Below, in pieces: positions 17,609 through 25,457 of a DNA stretch of 64,000 bases; position 1 is the first letter of the stretch, and each line of letters begins with the position of its first letter. This stretch comes from Paenibacillus pabuli (lineage in GTDB: Bacteria; Bacillota; Bacilli; Paenibacillales; Paenibacillaceae). A program made the position numbers and the translations under genes. The DNA is taken from contig NZ_CP073714.1 of assembly GCF_023101145.1 (NCBI RefSeq), positions 1,798,001 through 1,862,000 of the forward strand, given 5' to 3'. Below the pieces are notes generated by a model. The model was not told where the DNA came from. It saw only the letters and a program-made list of their open reading frames with translations, and did no database searches.

Positions 17609-18862
17609 ATGAAATATATCTGTATAAATTGTGATATGGAGTACAGCCAATTTCGTTATACATGTACCTGCAATGGGATGCTGGATATTCAACAAGACTT
17701 TAGTGCAGTCGATACGGACGAACTAAAGCATCTTTTTAAACAACGTTTGTCTGACCGCCGGTCCATCTATGCCAGTGGCGTTTGGAGATACAAAGAACTT
17801 ATTTTTCCGGACGTAGAAGAAGAGTTGGTGGTTTCAAAGTATGAAGGAAACACAGGTTTGTACAGTCCGGAAACCGTGGAGCGATATGTGGGGGCTAGAT
17901 CAGTGTGGTTAAAGGCGCAAAGTGAAAACCCAAGCGGTTCCTTCAAAGATAACGGAATGACCGTTGCGGTTACACATGGTAAATCAATGGGATACAGCAG
18001 ATTCACTTGTACCTCGACAGGAAATACATCCTCTTCATTGGCTATGTATGCCGCAATCGCACAAACAAAATCCTATGTTTTTGTGCCTAATAAAAATATT
18101 TCTTTAAATAAAGTGCTGCAGACCTTGGCGTATGGTGCGAATATCTTCTCCTTCGAAGGTACATATGATAATGGAATTAAATTTTTAGAAGAAAATAGTG
18201 AATCACTGGGCTTATATATTTGTAATTCGATTAACCCATTTCGGATTGAAGGTCAGAAAAGCATTGTGTATGAACTTGCACAAGACTTGAATTGGGAACT
18301 ACCAGATTGGATTGTGGTGCCTGGTGGAGCTCTGAGTAATGTATCGGCTTTAGGCAAAGGTCTTTCCGATCTGTTCGCCTTGGGTTTTATTGATAAATTG
18401 CCTAGAGTTGCTGTTATTCAGGCAGAAGGAGCCAGTCCATTCTATAAGATGATCACTGCACAAAAAAAAGTGCTTGAACCTGAGCCAAACCCATACACCT
18501 TAGCTTCAGCCCTTAATATTGGTGACCCACCAAGCTGGCGTAAAGCGATGCGTACGCTCGAAGAGACCAACGGTGTAGCAATGTCTGTCACGGATGGGGA
18601 AATTTTAGATGCTAAGGCCGTGGTAGATGCTTCTGGAATCGGTTGTGAACCTGCATCAGCAGCAACGGTAGCCGGTGTCAAAAAGTTAATACAAGAAAAG
18701 ATAATCGATAAGGACGAAACGGTTGCCTGCATCTTGACAGGCCATATTTTGAAGGATACAGACGCACTTCGTATGTATCACATCGAAAAGGACCACCCAT
18801 ATTCCAATAAAATTATTTCATCTTCTCTTTCTATGGATAGCATTATTGAGAAAGTAAGATAA
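17609..18862 (+). CDS. Threonine-synthase-like PLP enzyme
   Basis: The 417-residue protein belongs to the fold-type II PLP enzymes, closest in pattern to threonine synthase, which converts O-phosphohomoserine to threonine. An N-terminal zinc-ribbon-like segment (CINCDMEYSQFRYTCTC) is followed by the family motifs EGNTGLY, ENPSGSFKDNGM with the PLP lysine near residue 114, the phosphate-binding STGNTSSSLAMYAA, and VVPGGALSNVSALGKG. It is not beside hom or thrB, so it may be a specialised paralogue acting on another phosphorylated or activated amino acid. Upstream is an AT-rich stretch (17321-17560) and a hairpin between the ribosome site and the start. An AGATAAC-like core at the stop codon may mark the start of the cassette region. 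Confidence 0.75.
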   Translation: MKYICINCDMEYSQFRYTCTCNGMLDIQQDFSAVDTDELKHLFKQRLSDRRSIYASGVWRYKELIFPDVEEELVVSKYEGNTGLYSPETVERYVGARSVWLKAQSENPSGSFKDNGMTVAVTHGKSMGYSRFTCTSTGNTSSSLAMYAAIAQTKSYVFVPNKNISLNKVLQTLAYGANIFSFEGTYDNGIKFLEENSESLGLYICNSINPFRIEGQKSIVYELAQDLNWELPDWIVVPGGALSNVSALGKGLSDLFALGFIDKLPRVAVIQAEGASPFYKMITAQKKVLEPEPNPYTLASALNIGDPPSWRKAMRTLEETNGVAMSVTDGEILDAKAVVDASGIGCEPASAATVAGVKKLIQEKIIDKDETVACILTGHILKDTDALRMYHIEKDHPYSNKIISSSLSMDSIIEKVR

Positions 18863-18901
18863 CGGTTTATACAAACTAACGTCAGAAGGGAGTCAAACAT
18901 A

Positions 18902-19330
18902 ATGATCAGAGTTGATGTAGCTTATTCCTTAATTACTGATCCAACCAATTCCAAAATATTAATGGTAAGGAATGTAGATGATTCTAGTGACCGATGGTCA
19001 CTTCCAGGTGGGGCTGTTGAAAGAGAAGAATCATTAGACCAAGCAGCAATAAGGGAAGCTAAAGAAGAAACTGGACTAGATATTAAAGTTCATGGAATAT
19101 TGGCAGTAAATGAATGTAAATTTCTAGAAAAAGAAGAACATGTAATATTTATAACATTTAAAGGTGAGGTAATCGGTGGGAATGAAGAAATAGTTAGACC
19201 TAATGAAATTTCTGAAATAGCTTGGATTGATATAGAGAAGGCTGAACAATTAATGCCTTATTATAAAGATGGATTAAGAAGATTAATAGAAGGATATGAA
19301 ATAACATATTTTAACGAAGGCAATAAGTGA
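18902..19330 (+). CDS. Nudix hydrolase (first recognisable cassette gene)
   Basis: The 142-residue protein has a complete Nudix box at residues 37-59 (G-x5-E-x7-REAKEETGL), so it should hydrolyse a nucleoside diphosphate linked to another group. The substrate is not predictable; the box and flanking WSLPGG are those of MutT/ADP-ribose-type enzymes. The start ATG at 18902 is behind AGAAGGGAG. It is AT-rich relative to recQ and the glycan genes and is followed by an attC-like palindrome beginning 33 nt after the stop. It lies 39 bp after the threonine-synthase-like gene. Confidence 0.88.
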   Translation: MIRVDVAYSLITDPTNSKILMVRNVDDSSDRWSLPGGAVEREESLDQAAIREAKEETGLDIKVHGILAVNECKFLEKEEHVIFITFKGEVIGGNEEIVRPNEISEIAWIDIEKAEQLMPYYKDGLRRLIEGYEITYFNEGNK

Positions 19331-19362
19331 TTTTGTGAGTTGTTCGAGACGGCATATCCTTC

Positions 19363-19499
19363 ATATAACAAAATATTCGCACTGCTGGCCACTCGTCCCT
19401 TGATCTGCCAGGAGTGTTTTCGAGGAAGAAGAGATACATCCATACCCCTTAGATAGAGCTATCTAAGGGGAATTGACGTTGTGAATACAGAAACATGAG
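19363..19499 (+). other. attC-like site 1 (right core degenerate)
   Basis: The left core ATATAAC (19363-19369) and arm ATATTCGC are followed by the matching right arm GTGAATACAG (19481-19490). The right core has decayed to AAACATGAG. A perfect CCCCTTAGATAG/CTATCTAAGGGG hairpin sits inside. Confidence 0.6.
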
Positions 19500-19543
19500 T
19501 TGAAATCTTCATAAATACTTTATTTTTTGGGGGCATCTCAAGG

Positions 19544-19832
19544 ATGAGTAAAGAAACAATAATTATTGAAGATTACAACAATGAATGGTCTGAAATGTTT
19601 TCTGATCTGAAATCCATCATAGAACATAGACTCGGGGATCTAGTACTTAGAATCGAGCACGTTGGTAGTACAGCAGTACCTAGTGAAAATACAGAAACCT
19701 GAACATCATTTATATGTTTGTAATAAAGAGAGCAATGAGTTGTTAAGACATATATCCTTCAGAGATGCATTAATTAGCAATCCCGAATTTGTAAATAAAG
19801 TACTTAATGGAATTGGTTCCATGGGTGAGTGA
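19544..19832 (+). pseudogene. GrpB family (UPF0157) remnant with internal deletion
   Basis: GrpB proteins are nucleotidyltransferase-fold proteins of unclear role. The N-terminal part reads normally from ATG 19544 through RIEHVGSTAVP, the family signature, then stops at 19702. Another frame resumes at 19695 with KPEHHLYVCNKESNELLRHI and FRDALISNPE, the family C-terminal half, ending at 19832. About 40-50 residues between are missing, and the junction is frameshifted. It sits between attC-like sites 1 and 2, so it is a decayed cassette gene. Confidence 0.8.
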
Positions 19833-19860
19833 GAAAGACCCAGAAAACTTTGAAGAGATG

Positions 19861-19939
19861 ATAACATGGCTTAACAACAACAAACAAGGCATTACAGCAG
19901 ACAACCCCATTGGGTTTCATGAATAAAGAAACGTTAGAT
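19861..19939 (+). other. attC-like site 2
   Basis: An ATAACAT left core at 19861 is followed by an internally shortened body. The well conserved right half contains CAGCAGACAACCCC, GGGTTTCATGAATA and the right core GTTAGAT at 19933-19939. The right half matches sites 4 and 8. Confidence 0.65.
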
Positions 19940-19969
19940 GAAATTACCAGAGAAAAGTGATGTGAAAAC

Positions 19970-20440
19970 ATGAAAAGGGTTCAAATATATAAATGGATTA
20001 TTGAATATGACTATAATAAAACCAAAGAGTTCTATAAAGATTATCATTTGATAACTGAAGGTTGCGATTGCATAAATTGTAAGAACTTTGTTGAAGCAAT
20101 TCCAGTCTTACCGAAGGATGTTATTACTTTTTTTGAAAGTTTAGGAATCGATCCAAGGAAAGAAGGAGAAGTATCTGAGTACTGCGAGAATGAAGATGGA
20201 ACTCACTTATATGGTGGTTTTTTTCATATAGTTGGTAGAATGATTAGTGGACCAGAAGTATGGACTAAAAATGATGTGTCGGGAACAGTGAATTCTTTAG
20301 ACAAAGATTTATATCAAATTGCTAATTTCAGCTTTGGATTTACGAATGAGATTAATTCAGTGCGTGATGGATTTCCAGAGCCGATATTACAAATTGAATT
20401 TGAAGGAATCGTTCCGTGGATAATTTCGGAGGGGGCATAA
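19970..20440 (+). CDS. Hypothetical cassette protein with Cys cluster
   Basis: A 156-residue cytoplasmic protein of unrecognised family. It contains GCDCINCKNF near residues 31-40 (C-x-C-x2-C), which could bind metal. Acidic segments and an aromatic-rich centre (THLYGGFFHIVGRMISGP) follow. The start ATG at 19970 has no strong ribosome site (GAGAAAAG at 19950s). The last codons run directly into the right half of an attC-like site with no left half, so the C-terminus may have been altered by deletion of the original gene end. Confidence 0.65.
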   Translation: MKRVQIYKWIIEYDYNKTKEFYKDYHLITEGCDCINCKNFVEAIPVLPKDVITFFESLGIDPRKEGEVSEYCENEDGTHLYGGFFHIVGRMISGPEVWTKNDVSGTVNSLDKDLYQIANFSFGFTNEINSVRDGFPEPILQIEFEGIVPWIISEGA

Positions 20441-20474
20441 GTCGGTGGGACGTCGTGGATACACGCCGTTATGT
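20441..20474 (+). other. attC-like site 3 (right half only)
   Basis: GTCGGTGGGACGTCGTGGAT, then ACACGCC and the right core GTTATGT (20468-20474). It matches the right half of sites 5 and 10. The left half has been lost. Confidence 0.6.
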
Positions 20475-20526
20475 GAAATTCTCTAAGAGCTTTAAAACAT
20501 AATGACACTTTTTGGAGGTTAAGTTG

Positions 20527-20931
20527 ATGGGAGCATGGGGAACTGGAATTTTTGAGAACGATGATGTATTAGATTGGAAGGCAGATTTACTTGATTCTGA
20601 TGACATCGAATTAATTGAAGAGACGATTGAAGAAGTATTAGAAGATAAATATATTGAGTTAGATTCAGCTTCAAATGCTCTAGGTGCAATTGAGATCCTT
20701 GCAGCATTACAAGGTAGTCCTGGGAAAGAGATATTGAATAATCAAAGTAATACTGAAGATCTATATGACTGGATCAATACACATAAAGGTAAAGGAAAAA
20801 AACTCATTTCAAAAGCTAAACGAGCAGTTAAGAAAATTAAAAAAGATTCAGAACTAAAAGAGCTATGGGAAGAATCAGAAGAATATCCAATCTGGTTAAA
20901 TACAATAAATGACTTAGAGAATCGATTGTAA
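20527..20931 (+). CDS. DUF4259 family protein
   Basis: The 134-residue product starts MGAWGTGIFENDDVLDWKAD, the hallmark of DUF4259. Members are small soluble proteins, often encoded near toxin or immunity genes and in accessory regions; their function is unknown. A highly acidic helix (ELIEETIEEVLEDKYIELD) and a Lys-rich stretch follow. The ATG at 20527 is 8 nt after GGAGG and reproduces the family N-terminus exactly, which is why an earlier in-frame start was not used. It lies between attC-like sites 3 and 4 as a single-gene cassette. Confidence 0.85.
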   Translation: MGAWGTGIFENDDVLDWKADLLDSDDIELIEETIEEVLEDKYIELDSASNALGAIEILAALQGSPGKEILNNQSNTEDLYDWINTHKGKGKKLISKAKRAVKKIKKDSELKELWEESEEYPIWLNTINDLENRL

Positions 20932-20965
20932 AGAAATTGATAGCTTTTCGAGAAGAGGGAACTTC

Positions 20966-21081
20966 CCATAACATAATATTCAAGCAGCCGCTCCTTTGGA
21001 GCCTTGGTCTGGAGGATGGATTTCGGGAAAGCATTTCAGCAGACAACCCCTGAAGGGGTTCATAATACAGGAACGTTAGAT
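20966..21081 (+). other. attC-like site 4 (complete)
   Basis: The left core CCATAAC (20966-20972), arm AATATTCAAGC, body with GGAGCCTTGG and the ACCCC/GGGGT hairpin, and right core GTTAGAT (21075-21081). The left core matches the complement of the core before the cassette (GTTATGT, 20468) at 6 of 7 positions. Confidence 0.75.
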
Positions 21082-21120
21082 GAGATTCCGAATAATCATC
21101 TGTTTAGGGAGTAATCAGTG

Positions 21121-21657
21121 ATGATAAAAATGTTAAAAGAACAAAATAACCAATTGAATTATTGGGAAGTCTGGTATGACGAGGATTCAAAAGAATATAA
21201 TATTCACTTTGGATTACTAGGAGACATCGGAAACCATCAAAAAGAAGCGAAGAAAAAAGGAATCAAGGTATCTAAATATATGGATCAGCTTGCTAAAGGA
21301 AAATTAGAAGAAGGATATATGTATCTTGAAGACGATTTACTACAAGAATTAATGATTCAATATAAAACAGAAGAAAATAAAATAGTAGAAGAAGAATTGG
21401 AAAAACGTCATTTTGTTGAATCATTAATGAATGAGTGTCTAGGATGGACTGGAAATGGTCACTGTGATGGAGGAGATTATGGAAGTGGTACAATGAATAT
21501 TTTTTGTTATGTGATCAATTCAAAAATTGCAATAGAAACAATAATCAATGAATTGACAAAAAATGATTTGCTTGATAATTGCACTATAGCAATCTCAAAT
21601 GGAGAAGACTATATTTCATATTATCCAACTCAAGGTGAAACAGTAGGAATATTCTAA
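21121..21657 (+). CDS. Hypothetical cassette protein
   Basis: A 178-residue protein of unrecognised family. The N-terminus reads like a beta-strand plus acidic loop (LNYWEVWYDEDSKEYNIHFGLLGD). A long charged helix follows, and then a region with NECLGWTGNGHCDGGDYGSGTMNIFCYVI that could be an active or ligand site. The C-terminus (DLLDNCTIAISNGEDYISYYP) resembles small immunity-type folds, but this is only impression. ATG 21121 and GTG 21118 are both compatible with AGGGAG at 21106. It is bounded by attC-like sites 4 and 5, whose matching cores define a complete cassette. Confidence 0.75.
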   Translation: MIKMLKEQNNQLNYWEVWYDEDSKEYNIHFGLLGDIGNHQKEAKKKGIKVSKYMDQLAKGKLEEGYMYLEDDLLQELMIQYKTEENKIVEEELEKRHFVESLMNECLGWTGNGHCDGGDYGSGTMNIFCYVINSKIAIETIINELTKNDLLDNCTIAISNGEDYISYYPTQGETVGIF

Positions 21658-21671
21658 AAAGTCGGAACGTC

Positions 21672-21739
21672 ATCTAACATTATATCCACGCATCGGAGCC
21701 TTAAGCCGGTGAGACGTCGTGGATGCAGTAACGTTAGCC
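21672..21739 (+). other. attC-like site 5 (complete, most canonical)
   Basis: 68 nt with left core ATCTAAC (21672-21678), 5-nt spacer, arm ATCCACG (21684-21690), central imperfect hairpin, arm CGTGGAT (21718-21724), 8-nt spacer and right core GTTAGCC (21733-21739). The arm and spacer asymmetry is that of integron attC sites. The left core is the exact complement of GTTAGAT before the cassette. Confidence 0.8.
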
Positions 21740-21770
21740 AAAAGAAGTTCTTAGTTTAGGAGGAATTTAT

Positions 21771-22538
21771 ATGATATTAGAAAAAGTTATAAATGGAATT
21801 GTAATACAGAGTGAATATAAGGATTTGGTTGATAAGTATGTGGATCATATCCTTAACGAATTTAAAGATAAGATTCATAGCATTTATATGTGTGGCTCGA
21901 TTCCAAAAGGAACGGCTCAACCTTTTAAGTCAGATGCAGACTTTACCATCGTATGTGCAAATCCCGAAGATATTGATTACGAAAGATTGTCCATTATGAA
22001 AGACAGGCTTTTGGAAGAATATCCAATCGTAACTAAGATTGATACGACCATTTGCTCGATTGATGATGTATTAAGTAAACCGAATGAGTGGGGTTTTTGG
22101 GTTAAGATCATTTGTGTTTGCATATATGGTGATGACATTGGTGAAAAAGTAGCACCGATCGTTATTTCTCCAGAGTTCATTTTAGACTTGAATACAGAAA
22201 CGAAGGAGGAAGTAGATCGTATACATCGTTCACTTTCTAATGCTAGTGATCACACAATGAAAACTAGGTATATTAAAGGTTACTCTAAGAGATTACTTCG
22301 AGCATTATACTCTTTGGTTTTAGAAGATACAGGGGTATGGGAAGACGACATGACTAAGATGAAAAATGCTATATTAAACTATTGCGAGATTGACCCCGCT
22401 TTAGTTGAATATCTGTATGCTTGTTATTTGGATAGCAATGTACTTGTTGAAGAGTTTCTGAGAATTGCAGATGAAGTATATGACTATTTTGAGAATGCCT
22501 TAAAAACAATGGCTGCTTCCAGAACTTCCTTTGGCTAA
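21771..22538 (+). CDS. Nucleotidyltransferase-domain protein (aminoglycoside adenylyltransferase-like)
   Basis: The 255-residue protein has the pol-beta-type nucleotidyltransferase signature CGSIPKGTAQPFKSDADFTI at residues 41-60, with the Gly-Ser pair and the two catalytic Asp residues (D55, D57). The C-terminal half is helical. Related proteins adenylylate small molecules such as aminoglycosides, or target proteins or tRNA; the substrate here is unknown. The start ATG 21771 is behind AGGAGG. The stop codon lies inside the left core GGCTAAC of the following site, as is common in integron cassettes. Bounding cores GTTAGCC and GGCTAAC match exactly. Confidence 0.82.
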   Translation: MILEKVINGIVIQSEYKDLVDKYVDHILNEFKDKIHSIYMCGSIPKGTAQPFKSDADFTIVCANPEDIDYERLSIMKDRLLEEYPIVTKIDTTICSIDDVLSKPNEWGFWVKIICVCIYGDDIGEKVAPIVISPEFILDLNTETKEEVDRIHRSLSNASDHTMKTRYIKGYSKRLLRALYSLVLEDTGVWEDDMTKMKNAILNYCEIDPALVEYLYACYLDSNVLVEEFLRIADEVYDYFENALKTMAASRTSFG

Positions 22539-22590
22539 CACCATATTGACGCTCTGTTCGCTCTGAGAAGCGATTGATCAGAACACAAAA
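22533..22590 (+). other. attC-like site 6 (left half)
   Basis: The left core GGCTAAC (22533-22539) is the exact complement of the core GTTAGCC before the preceding gene. The arm ATATTGACGC follows, and then diverged sequence without a clear right arm or core. Confidence 0.6.
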
Positions 22591-22607
22591 TCAAGGAGGG
22601 AAGATCA

Positions 22608-22985
22608 TTGAATAACTTGATTGAGAATGTTGATCATGTTCAAATACCTGTTAAAGACGTTGATCAGGCAGTGGGATGGTACACTGAAGTGTTAGGATTA
22701 GAACCACTGATAGTTTATCCTCACGCAGCATGGCTGAAATTCAATTCAGGCCCCTTACTGATGCTTCATCTCAGTTCGAAAAATGATAAGACTTTATGGT
22801 TGTCCAATGATGGTTTTCCTATGCCATCATTTATGTTTCTAACAAAGGATATTGAATTATTACACACAACATTACAATCGCATGATGTAAAGATAAGACT
22901 ATATGAAGATCATGGGTTTGGATGGGTGATTAAGTTTACAGACCCATTTGGGAATGAGTTAGGAGCATTTCAGCCAAAAGAATGA
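22608..22985 (+). CDS. VOC-superfamily protein (glyoxalase/bleomycin-resistance type)
   Basis: The 125-residue protein has the repeated beta-alpha-beta-beta-beta pattern of the vicinal oxygen chelate fold: NVDHVQIPVKDVDQAVGWYT, LGLEPLIVY at the start, and HGFGWVIKFTDPFGNELGAF at the end. Members bind metal and act as glyoxalases, dioxygenases or drug-sequestering proteins. Metal ligands such as His in VDHVQIP and Glu in GNELGAF are present. The start is TTG at 22608, behind GGAGGG. It is a single-gene cassette; an attC-like left half begins right after its stop. Confidence 0.85.
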   Translation: MNNLIENVDHVQIPVKDVDQAVGWYTEVLGLEPLIVYPHAAWLKFNSGPLLMLHLSSKNDKTLWLSNDGFPMPSFMFLTKDIELLHTTLQSHDVKIRLYEDHGFGWVIKFTDPFGNELGAFQPKE

Positions 22986-22988
22986 CAC

Positions 22989-23028
22989 TTATAACATCGT
23001 ATTCACATGCGGGTCCCTATCGCGCCCC
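22989..23028 (+). other. attC-like site 7 (left half)
   Basis: TTATAAC core (22989-22995) followed by ATCGTATTCACATGCGGG. The right half is missing and sequence homologous to the gene at 51.2 kb follows, so a deletion junction lies near 23030. Confidence 0.5.
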
Positions 23029-23223
23029 TTGATTCGACCGAGGCTTTTCAAAGAAGTGGAGTCAGACGGTCAACGTTTCTTGGATAGAATACGTCTGATC
23101 TATGAGATGTTGAATCCCGAAAACTTTGCTGGCGAATATGTGAAAGGTTATTTTGAGCTATACCGCTACGGTTATAATCTGCATTGGACTCAAACGAGCA
23201 TCAGTCGAATTCAGGAAACATAA
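23029..23223 (+). pseudogene. Deletion derivative of the hypothetical gene at 51220-51954
   Basis: The encoded segment GQRFLDRIRLIYEMLNPENF continues to EYVKGYFELYRYGYNLHWTQTS. The intact homologue carries the same two blocks separated by about 135 residues (VPGYFNGG... and ...YPYFELYRYGYNLHWTQTK). So this copy has lost its N-terminus and its middle. It directly follows a broken attC-like site. Confidence 0.75.
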
Positions 23224-23280
23224 AAATAGAATGAGAGCAGAGTAAAATATCACGTTTACTCAAGTAGGGAGGCGTTTCTT

Positions 23281-24021
23281 TTGCAATCTTCTGAGCTTGT
23301 TCATCAATTTATGAATTGTTTTAATCAACTGAACGTATACGATATTTCCCCCGTATTTGAAACGAATATGCCGGGATTTCATCATCATCCGTCTCTCGGG
23401 ATTGTGGAGAATCATCGCAACTTCTGCCATCATGGATACTATGCACAGACGTTGATCATATCAGAGCATACGGGCTCCCATGTGGATGCCCCAGTGCATT
23501 GTCACGGAGAACAGGCAGCGATTGATCAACTTCCGGTGGATTGTCTGATTGGTCCCTACAAGAAATACGATCTGGCAAACTATGCTCTTGAAGCAGGCAA
23601 GCCTGTTGGATTGGACATGATCCGAGAGGTAGAGAAGCGGGATAACTTCACTCTTCAGGCAGGTGATATTGTGCTGATTGACTTTGGCTGGGACCAATAC
23701 TATAAACCGGATGCGAGCGGCAAGGAGAGAGACTGGTGGGGGAAAAATGAACCGGGTCTCACCCGTGAGGTGTGCCAGTACTTTTACGAATCGGGAATTA
23801 AAGCCATTGGAGCAGATACACCAGGGGTAGATATTTGTATGGTGAACGGGGAAATCCTGAGCGCTCCAGGTCATGTAGAATATTTTTTGCCTAACCATAT
23901 CTTGATCATGGAGGGGTTCAGCAGAATGAATCAGGCTCCAGCAGCTGGCATATTTATGGCACTTCCTTTGAAAATTAAAAATGGATCAGGCTCTCCTATT
24001 CGTCCAATTTTACTGGCGTAG
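23281..24021 (+). CDS. Cyclase-family (kynurenine-formamidase-like) metal hydrolase
   Basis: The 246-residue protein has the PF04199 signature HTGSHVDAPVH at residues 63-73, whose His and Asp residues bind the catalytic metal. The AGDIVLIDFGW block and a downstream GADTPGVDICMVNGEILSAPGHVEYFL region fit the same family. Members hydrolyse N-formylkynurenine, isatin or other cyclic amides; the substrate is not determined. It starts with TTG at 23281, behind GGGAGG. It lies after a broken attC-like site and has no right-hand site of its own, so it may not be a cassette. Confidence 0.85.
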   Translation: MQSSELVHQFMNCFNQLNVYDISPVFETNMPGFHHHPSLGIVENHRNFCHHGYYAQTLIISEHTGSHVDAPVHCHGEQAAIDQLPVDCLIGPYKKYDLANYALEAGKPVGLDMIREVEKRDNFTLQAGDIVLIDFGWDQYYKPDASGKERDWWGKNEPGLTREVCQYFYESGIKAIGADTPGVDICMVNGEILSAPGHVEYFLPNHILIMEGFSRMNQAPAAGIFMALPLKIKNGSGSPIRPILLA

Positions 24022-24083
24022 TTACCTAAGAGATTTGGCTGACTTGTTTGTACATAAGGTACGAAAGAAGAGAAATATCCTAG

Positions 24084-24338
24084 GCCAGCTTTTTGCTTGA
24101 ATCGGGTCAGTATGCTGACAGTTGTGAGGCTGTGAAAGAGCCTTGTGAATACTTTTTTGAATTATCCAATGAATACGAAGCCGAAGAATTCAATATTGAG
24201 CTTGAGTATAAACAAAGAGAAGAGATCCAGGGTAAGTTTCGAAACGAGATTATTGAAATCCAGGAGCTTTATGATGTGTTTAGGGAGTATTTTAAACAAG
24301 TGATGCAAGAACGTGCTCTAAAAGATAAGCCAATTTAA
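24084..24338 (+). pseudogene. Unidentified gene fragment (C-terminal part)
   Basis: An 80-residue acidic helical sequence, LLESGQYADSCEAVKEPCEY onward, ends normally but begins without a ribosome site: the only in-frame start is a TTG at 24093 and a stop lies just upstream at 24081. It reads like the tail of a longer helical protein. No family is recognised. Confidence 0.4.
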
Positions 24339-24350
24339 AAGATAACGGTG

Positions 24351-24941
24351 ATGAATGTGGAACGAGGACTCATTATATTTTTGAACGGAACGTCAAGTTC
24401 GGGTAAGACGAGCATCGCGATGGAAATGAAAAAGCAGGGAGAAATTCCATTCCATCATCTATCTGTAGATCAATTTTTCCAAAATTATGATCAGTTCATC
24501 GATACTACATATCCAGATATGAAACCAACAAGAGAATTGGAAGCCAATGTGATGTCAGATATCCTTTTCGGCCCGATTGGCTCATTGTACTATGCAACCA
24601 TAAAACTGTTTTCGGAGCTGGGTCTGAATGTGATTGTGGATACGGTCATCAGCAATGACAAGTGGTTTAATGATTTTTATGATTTGCTCTCAGATTATCC
24701 GATATTGTTTGTAGGCGTACACTGCTCGAATGAAGAACTCACCAGAAGAGAGCAGAGCAGGGGCGATCGCGAGATTGGACTTGCCCATTCCCAGTTCGAC
24801 TACATATATTCCTATGATGAATATGATCTGGAAGTGAACACGGAAGAGTTTAGTTCGGCTGCATGTGCAGAAAAGATATTAAGCTATATGAAGTCTGAGC
24901 AGGAATACTCTGCATTTAAGAAGTTAAGTAGAAGAGAATAA
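24351..24941 (+). CDS. Chloramphenicol-phosphotransferase-like P-loop kinase
   Basis: The 196-residue protein has a P-loop LNGTSSSGKTSIAMEM at residues 10-25 and the CPT-type motifs HHLSVDQFF and VDTVISNDKW (Walker B-like). It also has VGVHCSNEELTRREQSRGDR with the lid arginines near residues 125-145. CPT-family enzymes phosphorylate chloramphenicol or unknown small hydroxyl compounds. The start is ATG 24351, or GTG 24348; the ribosome site is weak. A two-stem terminator follows. Whether this gene belongs to the cassette array is unclear because no attC-like core flanks it. Confidence 0.75.
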   Translation: MNVERGLIIFLNGTSSSGKTSIAMEMKKQGEIPFHHLSVDQFFQNYDQFIDTTYPDMKPTRELEANVMSDILFGPIGSLYYATIKLFSELGLNVIVDTVISNDKWFNDFYDLLSDYPILFVGVHCSNEELTRREQSRGDREIGLAHSQFDYIYSYDEYDLEVNTEEFSSAACAEKILSYMKSEQEYSAFKKLSRRE

Positions 24942-24959
24942 ATAATACTCTAATGCATA

Positions 24960-25006
24960 GGAAGGTTTCAAATTCCCTTTGGGAGGAAGAAGGCCTTCTT
25001 TTTTTG
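24960..25006 (+). terminator. Two-stem terminator-like repeat, copy 2
   Basis: GGAAGGTTTC, ATTCCC/GGGAG hairpin, then GAAGAAGGCCTTC and seven T. Same organisation as copies at 17109 and 40367. It follows the CPT-like gene. Confidence 0.65.
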
Positions 25007-25042
25007 TACAAGTTCAAATGATGCAAAAAGGAGGGCAACATC

Positions 25043-25321
25043 ATGAATCCAGAAGATCATATCCAACACATGTTACAGGCGATCATTGAAAAAACACAAT
25101 CCATCATCAACGATAGTCATAAGCAATCCTTCGGCTCTCTGGAATATTTCCTGGGACATATATTAGAGTATCTTGATGAGAAGCAATACCTGACAGACGA
25201 GTGGCATATCCGCACACCACGCTGGCTGGGGGAGTATGGCAATACGCCAGAGGAAGAAGAGCTTCTTTCGGATATCTACCGCTTGCAAACGTATATTGCT
25301 GAGAAATTAAAAGGTGGATAA
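25043..25321 (+). CDS. Small hypothetical protein
   Basis: A 92-residue soluble, acidic, helical protein with a strong AAAGGAGGG site before ATG 25043. It contains FGSLEYFLGHILEYLDEKQY and ends with a helix before KLKGG. No family is recognised. It stands alone between a terminator and the Fur-controlled iron locus. Confidence 0.6.
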   Translation: MNPEDHIQHMLQAIIEKTQSIINDSHKQSFGSLEYFLGHILEYLDEKQYLTDEWHIRTPRWLGEYGNTPEEEELLSDIYRLQTYIAEKLKGG

Positions 25322-25412
25322 GTGGAGTGTGATGTCGCATTAGTCCGGCTGAAATGTCGCAAAAGTACATGGTAACACGAACCGAAGATCGTATATACTC
25401 TCTTTATGTTTC

Positions 25413-25431
25413 GATAATGAAAATCATTATC
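25413..25431. promoter_or_regulatory. Fur box
   Basis: GATAATGAAAATCATTATC is a perfect 19-bp palindrome matching the Fur consensus. It lies 27-45 bp before the ATG of the siderophore-binding protein, so the iron locus should be repressed when iron is sufficient. Confidence 0.9.
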
Positions 25432-25457
25432 ATTAATATACATAAGGGGGATTCATC

